A stretch of DNA of 64,000 nucleotides from JAFDZV01 sp964455525 (GCA_964455525.1 CAYVWR010000001.1:1116001-1180000); one strand, 5' to 3'; counted from the stretch's first letter, positions 9,144-19,289 are shown. Numbers and translations are program-made. The notes: generated from the letters alone by a model not told the origin.

Positions 9144-11474
9144 ATGCGTTACCCTCTTCTCATCGTCATTCTCTTTGTGTTTGTCCTCCCGCTACAGGCA
9201 CAGCAGGCTCTGCCAATCGAGGGCATCGTCCTTGCGGCTGAATCGGGCAATCCGATCGGCGGAGCCGTGATCCGGGCCAAGGAGACCGGACGGCGCACCT
9301 ATACATCCACCGGCGGACGCTTCCGCCTGCCGCTCCCGCCGGGAACGCATACGATCATTGCCTCATCCATCGGCTATCGTGATACAACCTTTACCATACC
9401 GGCCGGGACCACCGATCTTGCTATCAAACTTCAGATCTCCTCGATTCCGATCAAAGGGGTGGAAGTCACCGCCGAGATCACTGCCGATCAGATCATCCGC
9501 CGCGCTATCGACCGCAAAAAGGAAAATCAGCGCAAGGCAAAGACGGTGCAGGGGCTGCTCTACAGCAAGACATCGTTTGCACTGGAGGGGAACGCATTCG
9601 GACAGATCAACGATGAAGATCGCCAGGCGATCATCGAAACATTCGCCCGCGCTTATTACAGCGACCGCGGCCCCCGCCTGGAGGTGATCCAGCGGCGCCA
9701 GACCGCCAATATCCCGGCCAGCTCCAATCTGGTTGCCATCGGCGATTTCATAAGCTTCTACAACGACGATATCCCCATCCTCAACGCAACGCTTCCCTCC
9801 CCGCTCAACCCCTCGACCCTCTCCCGCTATAACTTCTCGGTTCGCGAACGAACCTCGATCAACGGACAGACGGTGTATGTGGTGGATGTACAGCCGGCCA
9901 CCAGCATTCTGCCAACCTTCAGCGGAACCATCAAGATCGTTGCCGACACCTACAACCTGATCGAAGTGGATCTTCATCCATCCAGCGCTACGGCTGTGGC
10001 ATTTATACGCGAGCTACGCTTCCAGCAGAAATTCGAGAAGTTCGATGACGATATCTGGCAGCCAACCTACCTTCAGGTCTCCGGCAAGGGCAAAGTGGAG
10101 ATCGTGCGCGGATTCGCCGAGATCGAAGCCCTGGTAACCGCAACAAGCTTCTTCACCGAGTTACAGATCAACGAGCCGATACCCGATTCGGTCTATGCCA
10201 ACAAAGAGATCATCAGCGCCGCCGCGAATGCCGATTCCATCAGAACTGAATTCTGGGAGGGAAACAGCCTGAGCGAGCTTTCCGACCAGGAAAGGGAAGT
10301 CTACCAGCGTGTGGATAGCCTTGTCGCAATCAGCGATACTACAGCGCCAACACGGGGGTTTGCATTCGACTTTGCCCCGTATATCGGCTTTAACCGGGTA
10401 GCAAGCGCTATCACGGGGATGACGATCATGCCACGCCTCGGCCCGGTGCGGCTTGATCTTACCGGCGCCTATAGTTTTGGCATGAAGGAATGGCAGGGAA
10501 AGGGGGATGTGGCGATCACCCTGCTTCATGGAAGCAATGGCGCTGTGAACCTGCTCGGATCGGTTTTTTCATGGGTGGAACCAACCACAGCCGATCGCCC
10601 CTATCCCGCCCTTCTGAACACGGCGACTGCCGCTCTGTTCCACCGCGATTATTACGACTACTATCGAAAGGATGGGTGGAGCACCGGCATCGATTTCCGC
10701 TACGACAGGCTGCGCGGATCGGCCCAGTTTGAGACAGGACGGCACTTCAGCCTGGTAAATACCGTGGCCCATTCGATATTCCGCTCCAAAGAGTTCCGTC
10801 CGAACCCACAGACGCTCGATGGGGAGTTCCGCACGGTGCAGGGAAACCTTCAGTGGGGGGCCACCGATGGATTTGTTGTCATCAGCTCTTCACCATCGGC
10901 CAGTATCGGCACACGCGTGGCAGGGCTGTATGGCGAGCACACAGGCAGCGCCATGAGCTTCCGCGCCATCGAAGCAGGCACAACCATCAACGTTCCCACG
11001 ATCCCAACCGGCTATATGCCGATGATGCTTCAACTGTATGCACGCGCAGGGACCGGAAGCGACAATCTGCCGGTCCAATATCAATTCCGCATGCGCACCT
11101 CCACCAGCTTTATCGGCCAGCTCGGAAGTTTCTACTCGGCCCCGGTGGGCACGTATGGCGGCACCAGATTCCTGAGTATAAGCGCCAAGCATACCTTTAC
11201 CGATATTCTCTGGCGTGCAGCGGGCCTTCCGCTGTATGAAGGACGCGGATTGGAGCTGTCGATCTCAGGAGCCGCCGGGCATTTCGAGAATGCCAACCCG
11301 GACGGCTATAGCGGCACCGGCGACCAATGGTATACCGAGGCGGGCTTTGGCATCGGACGCATTCCCATCTTCATAAGCAACGTCATCTACCTCCAGTTCG
11401 ATGCACGATGGGGAATCGGCCCGCTCGGCAACGGGACATTCGGCGCGGTGGTGGGCCTCTCCTCACCGTTCTAA
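9144..11474 (+). CDS. DUF5686 outer-membrane protein with carboxypeptidase-like regulatory domain
   Basis: A 776-residue protein with a signal peptide (PLLIVILFVFVLPLQAQ). It has an N-terminal carboxypeptidase-regulatory-like beta-sandwich at about 25-105 (GIVLAAESGNPIGGAVIRAK; STGGRFRLPLPPGTHTI), then the DUF5686 region starting around 115 (ADQIIRRAIDRKKENQRKA). The C-terminal half is rich in alternating-pattern strands and ends in a short aromatic-terminated strand (GAVVGLSSPF), typical of an outer-membrane barrel. The family is widespread in Bacteroidota and has no firmly assigned function. Transcribed alone as far as can be seen; the next gene follows after 104 bp. Confidence 0.82.
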   Translation: MRYPLLIVILFVFVLPLQAQQALPIEGIVLAAESGNPIGGAVIRAKETGRRTYTSTGGRFRLPLPPGTHTIIASSIGYRDTTFTIPAGTTDLAIKLQISSIPIKGVEVTAEITADQIIRRAIDRKKENQRKAKTVQGLLYSKTSFALEGNAFGQINDEDRQAIIETFARAYYSDRGPRLEVIQRRQTANIPASSNLVAIGDFISFYNDDIPILNATLPSPLNPSTLSRYNFSVRERTSINGQTVYVVDVQPATSILPTFSGTIKIVADTYNLIEVDLHPSSATAVAFIRELRFQQKFEKFDDDIWQPTYLQVSGKGKVEIVRGFAEIEALVTATSFFTELQINEPIPDSVYANKEIISAAANADSIRTEFWEGNSLSELSDQEREVYQRVDSLVAISDTTAPTRGFAFDFAPYIGFNRVASAITGMTIMPRLGPVRLDLTGAYSFGMKEWQGKGDVAITLLHGSNGAVNLLGSVFSWVEPTTADRPYPALLNTATAALFHRDYYDYYRKDGWSTGIDFRYDRLRGSAQFETGRHFSLVNTVAHSIFRSKEFRPNPQTLDGEFRTVQGNLQWGATDGFVVISSSPSASIGTRVAGLYGEHTGSAMSFRAIEAGTTINVPTIPTGYMPMMLQLYARAGTGSDNLPVQYQFRMRTSTSFIGQLGSFYSAPVGTYGGTRFLSISAKHTFTDILWRAAGLPLYEGRGLELSISGAAGHFENANPDGYSGTGDQWYTEAGFGIGRIPIFISNVIYLQFDARWGIGPLGNGTFGAVVGLSSPF

Positions 11475-11578
11475 CAGTTTATCCCCGCCGATCACAACAG
11501 AACAACCGGCATGCAACGGCGGAACACTCTTTGCCGTCTGCATGGCGGATAAAGCTATCAGATCAATTTCGGACGATC

Positions 11579-11854
11579 ATGGCAAAACGCACACATACAC
11601 AGGATGATATACTCTGGAAGATGCTCGAACGCGAGCTACAGATGCCGGAGGTACAGGAGTTGCAGGGATATCTTGCCGGTGCCACGGAGCACTACGAGAT
11701 GGGCTATGGAGATCTCTCGATAGAACCCTATGATGCAGGAAACGGCCTAAGCGCAATATTCCGGCTGCGCCATCCCGCATTCGGGGAAACAACCGTCAGC
11801 CGTAGTGCGCTCCGTAGTGTGCTGCACGACCTTACACACTATCTTCGGCGGTGA
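11579..11854 (+). CDS. small conserved-looking hypothetical protein
   Basis: A 91-residue protein starting MAKRTHTQDDILW. The frame is open further upstream into the end of the DUF5686 gene, but the ATG at 11579 gives a natural hydrophilic N-terminus. The sequence is an amphipathic alpha/beta mix (LEREL, EVQELQGYLAGATEHYEM, then short strands, then SRSALRSVLHDLTHYLRR). No family is recognised. It overlaps by four bases a possible GTG start of the transketolase frame and probably lies in the same transcript. Confidence 0.6.
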   Translation: MAKRTHTQDDILWKMLERELQMPEVQELQGYLAGATEHYEMGYGDLSIEPYDAGNGLSAIFRLRHPAFGETTVSRSALRSVLHDLTHYLRR

Positions 11855-11925
11855 TCGCCGCCACCCATCTATGGTGCATGGAATCGCTGGCGGCAGATAA
11901 TCACGGACCGATCGAGCAGGTATTC

Positions 11926-13968
11926 ATGGACACTGTGAACCACGAACGGAACATCAACACGATTCGCCTGCTGGCGGTCGATCAGGTAGAAACTGCAAAA
12001 TCCGGGCATCCGGGGCTTCCGCTTGGTGCGGCGCCCATGGCCTATACTATCTGGACACGGCACCTGCGCTTCAACCCGGCGCATCCGCAATGGCCGGGGC
12101 GCGACCGGTTCATACTCTCGGCCGGCCACGGCTCGGCATTGCTGTATGCATTGCTCTACCTCTTCGAGTTTCCTGGTATGACGCTCGATCAACTGCGGAA
12201 CTTCCGGCAGTATGGCAGCATCACCCCCGGACACCCAGAATGGCAGCATACAAATGGCGTGGAGGTGACAACCGGGCCGCTTGGCCAAGGGATCTCCAAT
12301 GCCGTCGGCATTGCGCTCGCCGAACGCCACCTTGCCGCACGCTTGAACCGCGACGGTTATCCGGTAGCGGACTTCCATACCTTTGTCATCGCCAGCGATG
12401 GCGATATGATGGAAGGTATGTCCGGTGAGGCAAGCTCTCTGGCCGGGTATCTGAAGCTGCACCGCCTTATCGTACTCTACGATTCCAATCATATCTCAAT
12501 TGATGGCAGCACCAATCTGGCGTTCACCGAGGATGTCCCGGCCCGCTATCGTGCCTACCATTGGAACGTAGAGGAAGTGGCCGATGGCAACGATATCGAG
12601 GCGATCGACGCGGCCATCATACGCTGCAAGAAATCCGATCGCCCAAGCCTGATCTGCGTCAAAACAACCATCGGCTACGGTGCCCCACACAAAGCAGGCA
12701 CCGCCGATGTACATGGCTCCCCCCTCGGCCCGGATGAAACACGTCTGGTGAAAGAACGCTTTGGATTTGACCCGGACCAGAAATTCGTGGTGCATGAAGA
12801 TGTATGGGAGTTCTTCCGAAGATTCCAGAGCAGGGGTGCAAGCCTGGAGCGCCAGTACGATGAGATGATCGCACGCTACCGCGAGACCTTTCCCGACGCG
12901 GCGGAACTCTATGGGCAGTGGACCGAGCGCCGCCTGCCGAACGGCTGGTACGATGCCTTTCCCCGCTTTGCACCAGGCGATGATATGGCAACACGTGCGG
13001 CAAGCGGCAAAGTGCTCGATACACTTGCACCGAAAGTGCCCTTGATGATCGGCGGCTCGGCCGATCTTACTCCGTCGAACAACACAAAATTCAAGGGGAG
13101 CGATACACTCTCCCCCGAGAATTATGCTGGACGCTATATCCATTATGGCGTCCGCGAACATGCCATGGGAGCCATCATGAATGGTATGGCTGTCACCGGC
13201 CTGATCCCCTATGGGGGCACGTTCCTTACCTTCAGCGACTATATGCGCCCGGCGATACGTCTGGCCGCACTGAGCGGTTACCCCACGATCTTCGTCTTTA
13301 CACACGATTCCATCGGCCTTGGCGAAGATGGCCCCACACATCAGCCGGTAGAACACCTCGCAGCGCTGCGTGCCATCCCGGATCTTCTGGTACTGCGCCC
13401 CGCCGACGCAAACGAGACGGCCTTTGCCTGGCAGATCGCGATGGAACGCCGCTATCAACCAGCGGCATTGATCCTTACACGACAGAAGGTCCCTACTCTG
13501 GCGGGCACCGAATCAGGAAACGCGCTGCATGGAGCCTATATCCTGGTGGATGCCGATAAACCGGATATCATCATCGCAGCCACCGGCAGCGAGGTACATC
13601 TGGCAGTGGAAGCGGCACAGACCCTGAAACACCATGATATCGCCGTGCGTGTTGTAAGCATGCCCTGCTGGGAACTATTCCGCGAGGAGGCAAAGGAATA
13701 TCAGGAGCACATCTTCCCGATGGCTGTTCCGGTGCTGGGCGTGGAGGCGGGCGTAGAGATGGGATGGCAGAGCTTTGCCGATGTCTTCATCGGTATGCAT
13801 CGCTTCGGAGCCTCTGCTCCTGGCGAGGTGGCAATGGAAAAGTTCGGCTTCACCGCCCTCCATGTTGCCGAACGCGCAATGGAGATGCTTGCCGAGGTAG
13901 TTGCGCTCCGCGAGGTGGTACAGCGCCGCATCGAGACCGGTGATATCGCTGAAGAAGAGGGTTCCTGA
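11926..13968 (+). CDS. tkt: transketolase
   Basis: A 680-residue thiamine-diphosphate enzyme of the non-oxidative pentose-phosphate and Calvin pathways, moving two-carbon units between sugar phosphates. It shows the N-terminal KSGHPG motif, the TPP motif (ASDGDMMEGMSGEASSLAG, then YDSNHISIDG), the substrate histidine region (GAPHKAGTADVHGSPLG) and the transketolase signature in the middle domain (DSIGLGEDGPTHQPVEHL). The start at 11926 (MDTVNHERN) aligns with family N-termini; in-frame GTG 11851 and ATG 11878 are alternatives, and the GTG would overlap the previous stop. Ribose-5-phosphate isomerase B follows 655 bp downstream, giving a small pentose-phosphate locus. Confidence 0.95.
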   Translation: MDTVNHERNINTIRLLAVDQVETAKSGHPGLPLGAAPMAYTIWTRHLRFNPAHPQWPGRDRFILSAGHGSALLYALLYLFEFPGMTLDQLRNFRQYGSITPGHPEWQHTNGVEVTTGPLGQGISNAVGIALAERHLAARLNRDGYPVADFHTFVIASDGDMMEGMSGEASSLAGYLKLHRLIVLYDSNHISIDGSTNLAFTEDVPARYRAYHWNVEEVADGNDIEAIDAAIIRCKKSDRPSLICVKTTIGYGAPHKAGTADVHGSPLGPDETRLVKERFGFDPDQKFVVHEDVWEFFRRFQSRGASLERQYDEMIARYRETFPDAAELYGQWTERRLPNGWYDAFPRFAPGDDMATRAASGKVLDTLAPKVPLMIGGSADLTPSNNTKFKGSDTLSPENYAGRYIHYGVREHAMGAIMNGMAVTGLIPYGGTFLTFSDYMRPAIRLAALSGYPTIFVFTHDSIGLGEDGPTHQPVEHLAALRAIPDLLVLRPADANETAFAWQIAMERRYQPAALILTRQKVPTLAGTESGNALHGAYILVDADKPDIIIAATGSEVHLAVEAAQTLKHHDIAVRVVSMPCWELFREEAKEYQEHIFPMAVPVLGVEAGVEMGWQSFADVFIGMHRFGASAPGEVAMEKFGFTALHVAERAMEMLAEVVALREVVQRRIETGDIAEEEGS

Positions 13969-14014
13969 GTCCGCAGTGTCTATAGGGACACACATACACC
14001 CTGATGAAAATAAG

Positions 14015-14048
14015 TGTGGGAGCCTGGCACTCCGGCCTGGCTCCCACA
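14015..14048 (+). terminator. hairpin downstream of transketolase
   Basis: A 10-bp stem, TGTGGGAGCC pairing with GGCTCCCACA, begins 47 bp after the transketolase stop, with a 14-nt loop. There is no strong T-tract after it, so it may act with Rho or as an mRNA-stabilising hairpin. Confidence 0.5.
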
Positions 14049-14623
14049 TCTCCTGGGGGTCGCTACGACACATTGTCAGATCCCTGGCCCTTCCCGCCGC
14101 CCTACCTTAGTTCGTATATGCGGTATTGCTTGAGAGGGGTTGAGATTGTTGTTGTATAGAACTGGAAACAGCTTCACGAAGGAACGTGCCAGAGGATAGA
14201 AGCGGCGATTTTGTTGCGATTCGCGGGATTGGTGAGAGCGGATGCTGTACGAACACCGGACACTTCCCAGGAGTCGGACAGAAGGAGGGATAGCATAGAG
14301 ATCCACAGAGGAATCGAGGCGGAACGCATAGCGTCGAGAGTCATGAGCGGGTGGCAGAACGTAGCGTCACAGCCAACCCGGCCTCATCGCAGAGGGCAGA
14401 CGCCCATACAAGTTCGATTATCTGAAACGCATTACATTCCAGCAACGGACATCGGGTCTGTGGCAGCATGGCACAGCAGTTGGTGTACCCGTTATTCTCC
14501 GGTTCTCGATTCGGCAGGGCTTCGGCGACGTTCCGCCGTATGATGGATGGTCGCGACACGCCATCCTCTCCCGTACACATATTCCTTGGATACCAGGAAC
14601 GCAACACGACAAATCCATCGACC
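14049..14623. other. gene-free stretch before rpiB
   Basis: The rpiB frame is open back to 14468, but codons before 14624 do not resemble the family. No RNA gene, repeat or domain-bearing frame was found. Confidence 0.4.
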
Positions 14624-15073
14624 ATGAAACTTGTGCTTGCCAGCGATCACGCCGGATTTGACATGAAGGAGCGACTACGCCCCTGGCTGGAAAGGAGTGG
14701 GCATCGCATACACGATGCAGGAGCATACAACGATGAAGCGAGCGACTATCCTGATTTCGCCGCTGCGATTGCACATGCCATCCTCAACGGTCAGGCAGAA
14801 CGTGGCATTCTCGTGTGTGGTAGCGGCGTAGGCGCCTCGGTTGCCGCCAATAAATTTCCTGGCATCCGTGCCGCCCTGGCACACGATCCCTTCTCTGCAC
14901 GCCAGTGTGTCTATGATGACGACTGCAACGTACTCTGTCTGGGAGCACGAGTGATCGGGGAGGAGCTTGCCAAGGTGCTGGTGGAGATTTTTCTGGCGAC
15001 AAGTTTTTCCGGTCTCGACCGCCATATACGACGGTTGGAGAAAATCAGAGAAATCGAGATGGGGAAATTATAG
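14624..15073 (+). CDS. rpiB: ribose-5-phosphate isomerase B
   Basis: A 149-residue RpiB/LacAB-family sugar-phosphate isomerase interconverting ribulose 5-phosphate and ribose 5-phosphate. It starts with the family signature MKLVLASDHAGFDMKE, in which Asp8 and His9 contribute to the active site. It continues with DYPDFA and GILVCGSGVGASVAANK, the catalytic cysteine/anion-hole loop, and then the NVLCLGARVIG strand and C-terminal helix. The length matches the family (about 145-155). The ATG at 14624 is fixed by alignment to that N-terminus. Confidence 0.95.
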   Translation: MKLVLASDHAGFDMKERLRPWLERSGHRIHDAGAYNDEASDYPDFAAAIAHAILNGQAERGILVCGSGVGASVAANKFPGIRAALAHDPFSARQCVYDDDCNVLCLGARVIGEELAKVLVEIFLATSFSGLDRHIRRLEKIREIEMGKL

Positions 15074-15485
15074 GCAGGCAACGAGCGGATAGCCGCCGGG
15101 CAGGGGTATCCTTATGTTATGCTGCTGCATAGGCTACTGGTATGGGGAAAGTATCGTTCCGCAAAAACCAGTGTAGAAACGCCTCATCAAACGCCCCGGC
15201 AAGGCAACACAGCAGCATATCGCCACGCAGCACCTCCTCTAAAAAACATATGTGCTTGGCCGACCACGACAAACCACAAGACATCCACGGTCGGGAAAAT
15301 TGCTTATATAGCACTTGAATAATCGGCCACAAGCATATCGGGATTTATGCTCATCCTGGGAAATGATATCAGCACATCATCGTGTGGCCTGCCGATGGAA
15401 GGGCCGTTGCGCACGATATCGGAACAATGCAGATAGCTCCCCGAAACGTATGGCAACAGAGCAGGAGTGCAGTGAGTCATATCGC
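15074..15485. other. convergent intergenic interval
   Basis: This lies between the ends of two converging genes (rpiB and the DUF3078 gene). Frames on both strands are short and unconvincing. It is more A+T-rich than the surrounding coding sequence. Confidence 0.4.
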
Positions 15486-16403
15486 TCAAAAATCCTGATT
15501 AAGCCCGAGCATCACCGAATGTTTGAACTGGGTGCGACGAGTCTGACGGATGTCATGCAGTACATTAAATGTCCAGGTAAGGCCAATCGACTTCCAAAGC
15601 CGGAATCGCGTTTCATTCTTCCACTCCACAGTCCAGACGCTCAGATCCTCAAAGCTGCCAAAGAGGGTAAGCTTCCCCTCGTAGGTAAGAGTGGAATCGC
15701 CACGCAGCGTGGCATCATTGACAAACTCGATACCTGACTGCGGCCTATAGGCCTCTTTTACATCGAACGTCGTATAATCATCGGTCAGCATGGTATTATA
15801 CTTTGCCCGAATCTGCTGTATCGCCACGCCAACACGCGTATTGAACATATTCTGCCCCCCGACCAGCATATACTGCAACCCGGTACTCTGGCGTGATGTC
15901 ACCGGATCCCACAGGCTTGCAACACGCATTCTGCTGGGACCATAATATTGGAACGATTCGGTAATGGAAGTGCGAAGGCTGGCAGCGATATAAGGGTCCA
16001 CCCGCCACGACACCGGATAGGCTATAAGCAGCTCACCGAACAGATCATTCTCCCCTACCCGCACCATATTCTCCGGGATACTATCATCCTGATAATTTGC
16101 GCCAATGCCTACAGTAAGATAATTCCGAAAAACGAATGGTCCAGCCTTACGTTCATCACGCGATCGGATATTCAACTTGACTGCAAAAAAATTCTCTTCG
16201 CCCCAGAACCAGTTCGAGGAAAACGCCTGGGCAAAGGAGAAGTTCACGCTGGTTCCATTAGGCCATGGATAGATCGTCATAGGCGGCGTTGGCGACAACG
16301 GGGGGCTTGACTGCCCCAGACAAACCGTATGGAGGCAGAATGCGACGAGCGCCGCAGACAGAAAATGGAGTCGATATGATCGGGCTAGTCTTATCATAGG
16401 CAT
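15486..16403 (-). CDS. DUF3078-family secreted protein, probable outer-membrane beta-barrel
   Basis: About 305 residues with a signal peptide (FLSAALVAFCLHTVCLGQ). The rest is strand-rich with the DUF3078 hallmarks: NFSFAQAFSSNWFWGEENFF near residue 55, repeated aromatic strands with turns, a run of paired strands (LTYEGKLTLFGSFEDLSVWT; VEWKNETRFRLWKSIGLTWT) and a final HSVMLGLNQDF strand ending in Phe, as barrels do. The frame also permits a GTG at 16412; the ATG at 16403 or 16397 is more likely. The family is common in Bacteroidota and its function is unknown. Confidence 0.75.
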   Translation of the reverse strand: MPMIRLARSYRLHFLSAALVAFCLHTVCLGQSSPPLSPTPPMTIYPWPNGTSVNFSFAQAFSSNWFWGEENFFAVKLNIRSRDERKAGPFVFRNYLTVGIGANYQDDSIPENMVRVGENDLFGELLIAYPVSWRVDPYIAASLRTSITESFQYYGPSRMRVASLWDPVTSRQSTGLQYMLVGGQNMFNTRVGVAIQQIRAKYNTMLTDDYTTFDVKEAYRPQSGIEFVNDATLRGDSTLTYEGKLTLFGSFEDLSVWTVEWKNETRFRLWKSIGLTWTFNVLHDIRQTRRTQFKHSVMLGLNQDF

Positions 16404-16811
16404 ACGGTTCACAGGTCGTGCGCCTGATAATACGGTCTGAGGAGAAGCACCTGCAAGGCAATGTCAATCATTTGAACCACAAATGCGCAGAGATAGTTCT
16501 CACAGCACTGATGGTAGCCATGATAGTTGATTTGACCATGCATCAGACAAATCTTCACGCTCCCTTCATGCGAGCTATCACATGAAGACATTCCTCTTTC
16601 GCAGATATCTAGATCACCATTTCACCCATCTCCATTGGCCAGTGAGATGCGAACACAAACATTCTCCCGGACCCTCCAATCATACGTATCCCGGCCGGGT
16701 GAGCCTACCGGGACGTTTTTCACTACGCCGGAGGCCGGGGGCTAGGCCCCCGGCCTCCTACCACGATGGATTCTGCATTCCCGAATTTTTCCGGGATCAA
16801 CAACCGCAACT
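16404..16811. other. intergenic interval with two strong hairpins
   Basis: No gene is seen. It contains a short stem near 16689-16713 (CCCGG pairing with CCGGG) followed by a T-run, and the perfect 13-bp hairpin at 16730-16758 described separately. Confidence 0.4.
16730..16758. terminator. perfect 13-bp G+C-rich hairpin with 3-nt loop
   Basis: GGAGGCCGGGGGC pairs fully with GCCCCCGGCCTCC around the loop TAG. It lies 54 bp past the end of the leftward ECF sigma gene. There is no T-tract on either side, so the role as terminator is likely but not certain. Confidence 0.5.
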
Positions 16812-17474
16812 CTAACCGGCAATGGCGGATTCCTCGCGGTGGATACCGCTCGACTCGGCCAAACGAATTTCGGCCCATCGAACAAGACGTGTGGTCTCGT
16901 CGATGATATCCTCGCTGGAAAGCTCGGCACGCGTATGCCTGCCGGAGCCTCCGCCGAGATATTTCCGCATCTGCTCCTTGGCACGGCGCAAGCGCATATT
17001 GACACAGGAGAGCTTGCAACCATAAACCTGTGCCAACTCATCCAGCGTAAATCCCGCCCATTTCAGCAGTACAAGCTCCCGTTCTTCACCACGTAACGCT
17101 TTCAGCGATTCATGGAGATCCATCGTGGAGTCCAGCAACGCCCCATCGCTCTTCTCCTGCGGGCCACTTTCACGATCAGGCAACTCTCCGATATAGGGCC
17201 TATGCCGTTCCTCAGAGCGTTTACGATAGAGATACTGCTGCTTGACGATCTGAAAAAGCAACGTTCCGAACTGCGTTTCATCATGCAACTGCGGAAAATA
17301 TCGCCACGCAACCACCGCAGCATCCTGCATAAGATCCTTGGTCTCCTCGGTTGAATGGCAAAGCTTACGTGCGAATGCCTCTGCCGACGAACGTACATTA
17401 TTTATCAATCCGGCAAACCGGACCGAGTTATTCCTATAAGACTCTTGGTGACAGTGGAGGACGCCTTTCATCAT
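16812..17474 (-). CDS. ECF-like RNA polymerase sigma factor
   Basis: About 220 residues. Region 2 covers about 15-75 (FAGLINNVRSSAEAFARKLC; TEETKDLMQDAAVVAWRYF). Region 4 covers about 115-170 (LKALRGEERELVLLKWAGFT, then the helix-turn-helix LDELAQVYGCKLSCVNMRLR). The ATG at 17474 follows an AGGAA ribosome-binding site by 7 nt; the longer open frame from 17531 is not favoured. No anti-sigma gene is adjacent. The C-terminal ~45 residues after region 4 (Ser/Glu/Ile-rich) have no recognisable motif. Binding partner and regulon are unknown. Confidence 0.75.
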   Translation of the reverse strand: MMKGVLHCHQESYRNNSVRFAGLINNVRSSAEAFARKLCHSTEETKDLMQDAAVVAWRYFPQLHDETQFGTLLFQIVKQQYLYRKRSEERHRPYIGELPDRESGPQEKSDGALLDSTMDLHESLKALRGEERELVLLKWAGFTLDELAQVYGCKLSCVNMRLRRAKEQMRKYLGGGSGRHTRAELSSEDIIDETTRLVRWAEIRLAESSGIHREESAIAG

Positions 17475-18288
17475 ACAAGAATTTCCTGTTGATGGCGGCC
17501 GGTCATGATGCCATGGCAACGGCGCAACCAATGATTGCGCGCCGCCTGTGGCATCTCATTACGCATAAATGCAATTGATGGTGAAGCGTCCGACCGCCGA
17601 TTCTGTGTGAGTTACATTGCGAAATGAAGCGGAGAAATGTATCGAGGGCCGAGATCCGCAAGCATTCCAGCCTGCGCCGGAGAGCTTATTCCCAACCATT
17701 ACCATGTATAAGGCTCTGCACTGTCATAAAAACTATTGACAAGGTCCGCGGGAGCTTGACTGGCACGGCGTTCTGCTCCGCACCGGACTTCACCTCATGC
17801 AGCAGGAGATCGGCTCCGGCCCGCTCCCCAACGACCTGTCAATGCTACTGCAATGCAAAGGCGCACCAGGCTTGAATGTGTACTGCCAGCCGGACGGCTG
17901 AAACAGTGTGACAATGGCATGCAATTGCGCGTGATGATCTCTCACCGTACGATAAGGGCCGTACCCTCCCCTTGCGTCCCCGGATCGTGCCATGCTACAA
18001 ATCATAGCCCGATCCGGGGACGCCGACTCATATCGCCGATCAACTGGTAAGAACACGATGGCGGCATCACGATGGAGGAAGCCAGACACAGATGTATCTC
18101 CCCCTCGGCTCATGATTCTTCCGGCGATGGATTCCTTGAAGGTCATCACCGGTCGCCATGACAACTAACCACAGCGAACCTACCGGGCCAATCGCCCGGC
18201 AGGCAGCCCATACGAATTCGGATCGGTAGCCTTGGTCGCAAGGAGAGCGGGCCATACCAGCACACTCCCCTTGATCCGGCACGCACGG
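17475..18288. other. long gene-free stretch
   Basis: More than 800 bp with no supported gene on either strand. It contains a perfect 14-bp inverted repeat (17974-17987 with 18010-18023). The longest leftward frame (17790-18164) has no ribosome-binding site or recognisable composition. Confidence 0.4.
17974..18023. repeat. perfect 14-bp inverted repeat with 22-nt loop
   Basis: GCGTCCCCGGATCG at 17974-17987 is exactly complementary to CGATCCGGGGACGC at 18010-18023. No gene end is adjacent on the right-hand strand, so it is not an obvious terminator; it may be the decayed remnant of a repeat, or part of a non-coding RNA. Confidence 0.5.
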
Positions 18289-18900
18289 TTAGGAACCGGT
18301 CGACTCACAGAGTGGGGGCAGGGAACCCGAGGAACATCCTCCCCCTGTGCTGCGAATCACCTGAACCTGCGGCACCTCTATCCCAACAGGACAGCAGGTA
18401 AGATATTCTCGCATGGAATAATCATTGGCAGTACATCGGCTGAACTTGGTCCCCGCTCCAGTTCCCTCGCGCTGTACACAGGCCGCAACATACACCCGGC
18501 TCAGACTCGAGTAGGCATCATTACAGTTATGGGGACAGGGGGTGTGGCCTTCGGCCATTCCCTGGAGAATCACTGTGCGGCAGAGCAGATCAAACAGAAG
18601 CACCGTGCCGGTACCATCCAGCCAGGCACAATCGCCGGTGAATGCTATCGAGTCGACGTTGACGTAATAATCGATACGCCCTTCGCTACGGAAAATCGCA
18701 ACGGTATTCCATATCGTTCCCTCAACTTCCAGAACCGAACGGCCCCGCTGAACTTCCGAGCGCGGAGTGACATTAAGACGCATGGTCCCAATCATCTCTG
18801 CATCGGGATTCTCTGGATGTCGTACATCCGTTGGCTGTGACCATGCCGTGGTGCAGAGCATGATCGCACAGAATAGTATTGTGGGTAGTGATAGACGCAT
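18289..18900 (-). CDS. Cys-rich secreted protein of unknown function
   Basis: A 203-residue protein starting at the ATG at 18900 with a clear signal peptide (LPTILFCAIMLCTTAWSQ). The mature part contains about ten cysteines, many in close pairs (CPHNC, TCCPVG, GGGCSSG, LCES), suggesting a disulfide-stabilised periplasmic or extracellular fold. The N-terminal half reads as beta strands (GTMRLNVTP, SVLEVEGTIWNTVAIFRSEG, RIDYYVNVDSIAFTGD). No family is recognised. The neighbours are a sigma factor after a long gap and a LuxR regulator; neither indicates a role. Confidence 0.6.
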   Translation of the reverse strand: MRLSLPTILFCAIMLCTTAWSQPTDVRHPENPDAEMIGTMRLNVTPRSEVQRGRSVLEVEGTIWNTVAIFRSEGRIDYYVNVDSIAFTGDCAWLDGTGTVLLFDLLCRTVILQGMAEGHTPCPHNCNDAYSSLSRVYVAACVQREGTGAGTKFSRCTANDYSMREYLTCCPVGIEVPQVQVIRSTGGGCSSGSLPPLCESTGS

Positions 18901-19289
18901 GATGTTGATGCTGTTGGAGATTGGGGGATACTTGATGTGTCGGTAGCGTAGTTCGTTTAGCATGTAGTGGCACGAACCTCTGGCCCAGAAAGACCGGCAG
19001 ACCCGCTCGACACCCATCAAGTTACGCTAGGCAGGATGGGGATGGACAGTACATCTTTGTGTACCCCCCCTCCGGTCATTCCAGTGTCGGAGGTGCTGGA
19101 TAGTATCTATGACGATAATACATGTGATGGCAAGCTGACGACAAGGCAAAACACCCCCTATGGGGGAATCTGACACAGAATCCGCATACAAGGCCAGATC
19201 AGCCCGCCTCAGGCGGATCGGCGGAGGTATCGCTGGCCTTGCACCAGTCTACATCCCGACAAACAGAACATCGTATACACCGGCCCCAT
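18901..19289. other. intergenic interval with structured 3' end of the LuxR transcript
   Basis: No gene is seen. It holds the leader of the Cys-rich secreted gene on its left and the branched hairpin at 19189-19241, downstream of the LuxR stop, on its right. Confidence 0.4.
19189..19241 (-). terminator. branched hairpin downstream of the LuxR gene
   Basis: A 9-bp outer stem, CAAGGCCAG with CTGGCCTTG, encloses an inner CCGCC/GGCGG hairpin. It starts 49 bp past the stop of the leftward LuxR gene. A second small CCCCC/GGGGG hairpin follows at 19153-19165. Confidence 0.45.
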
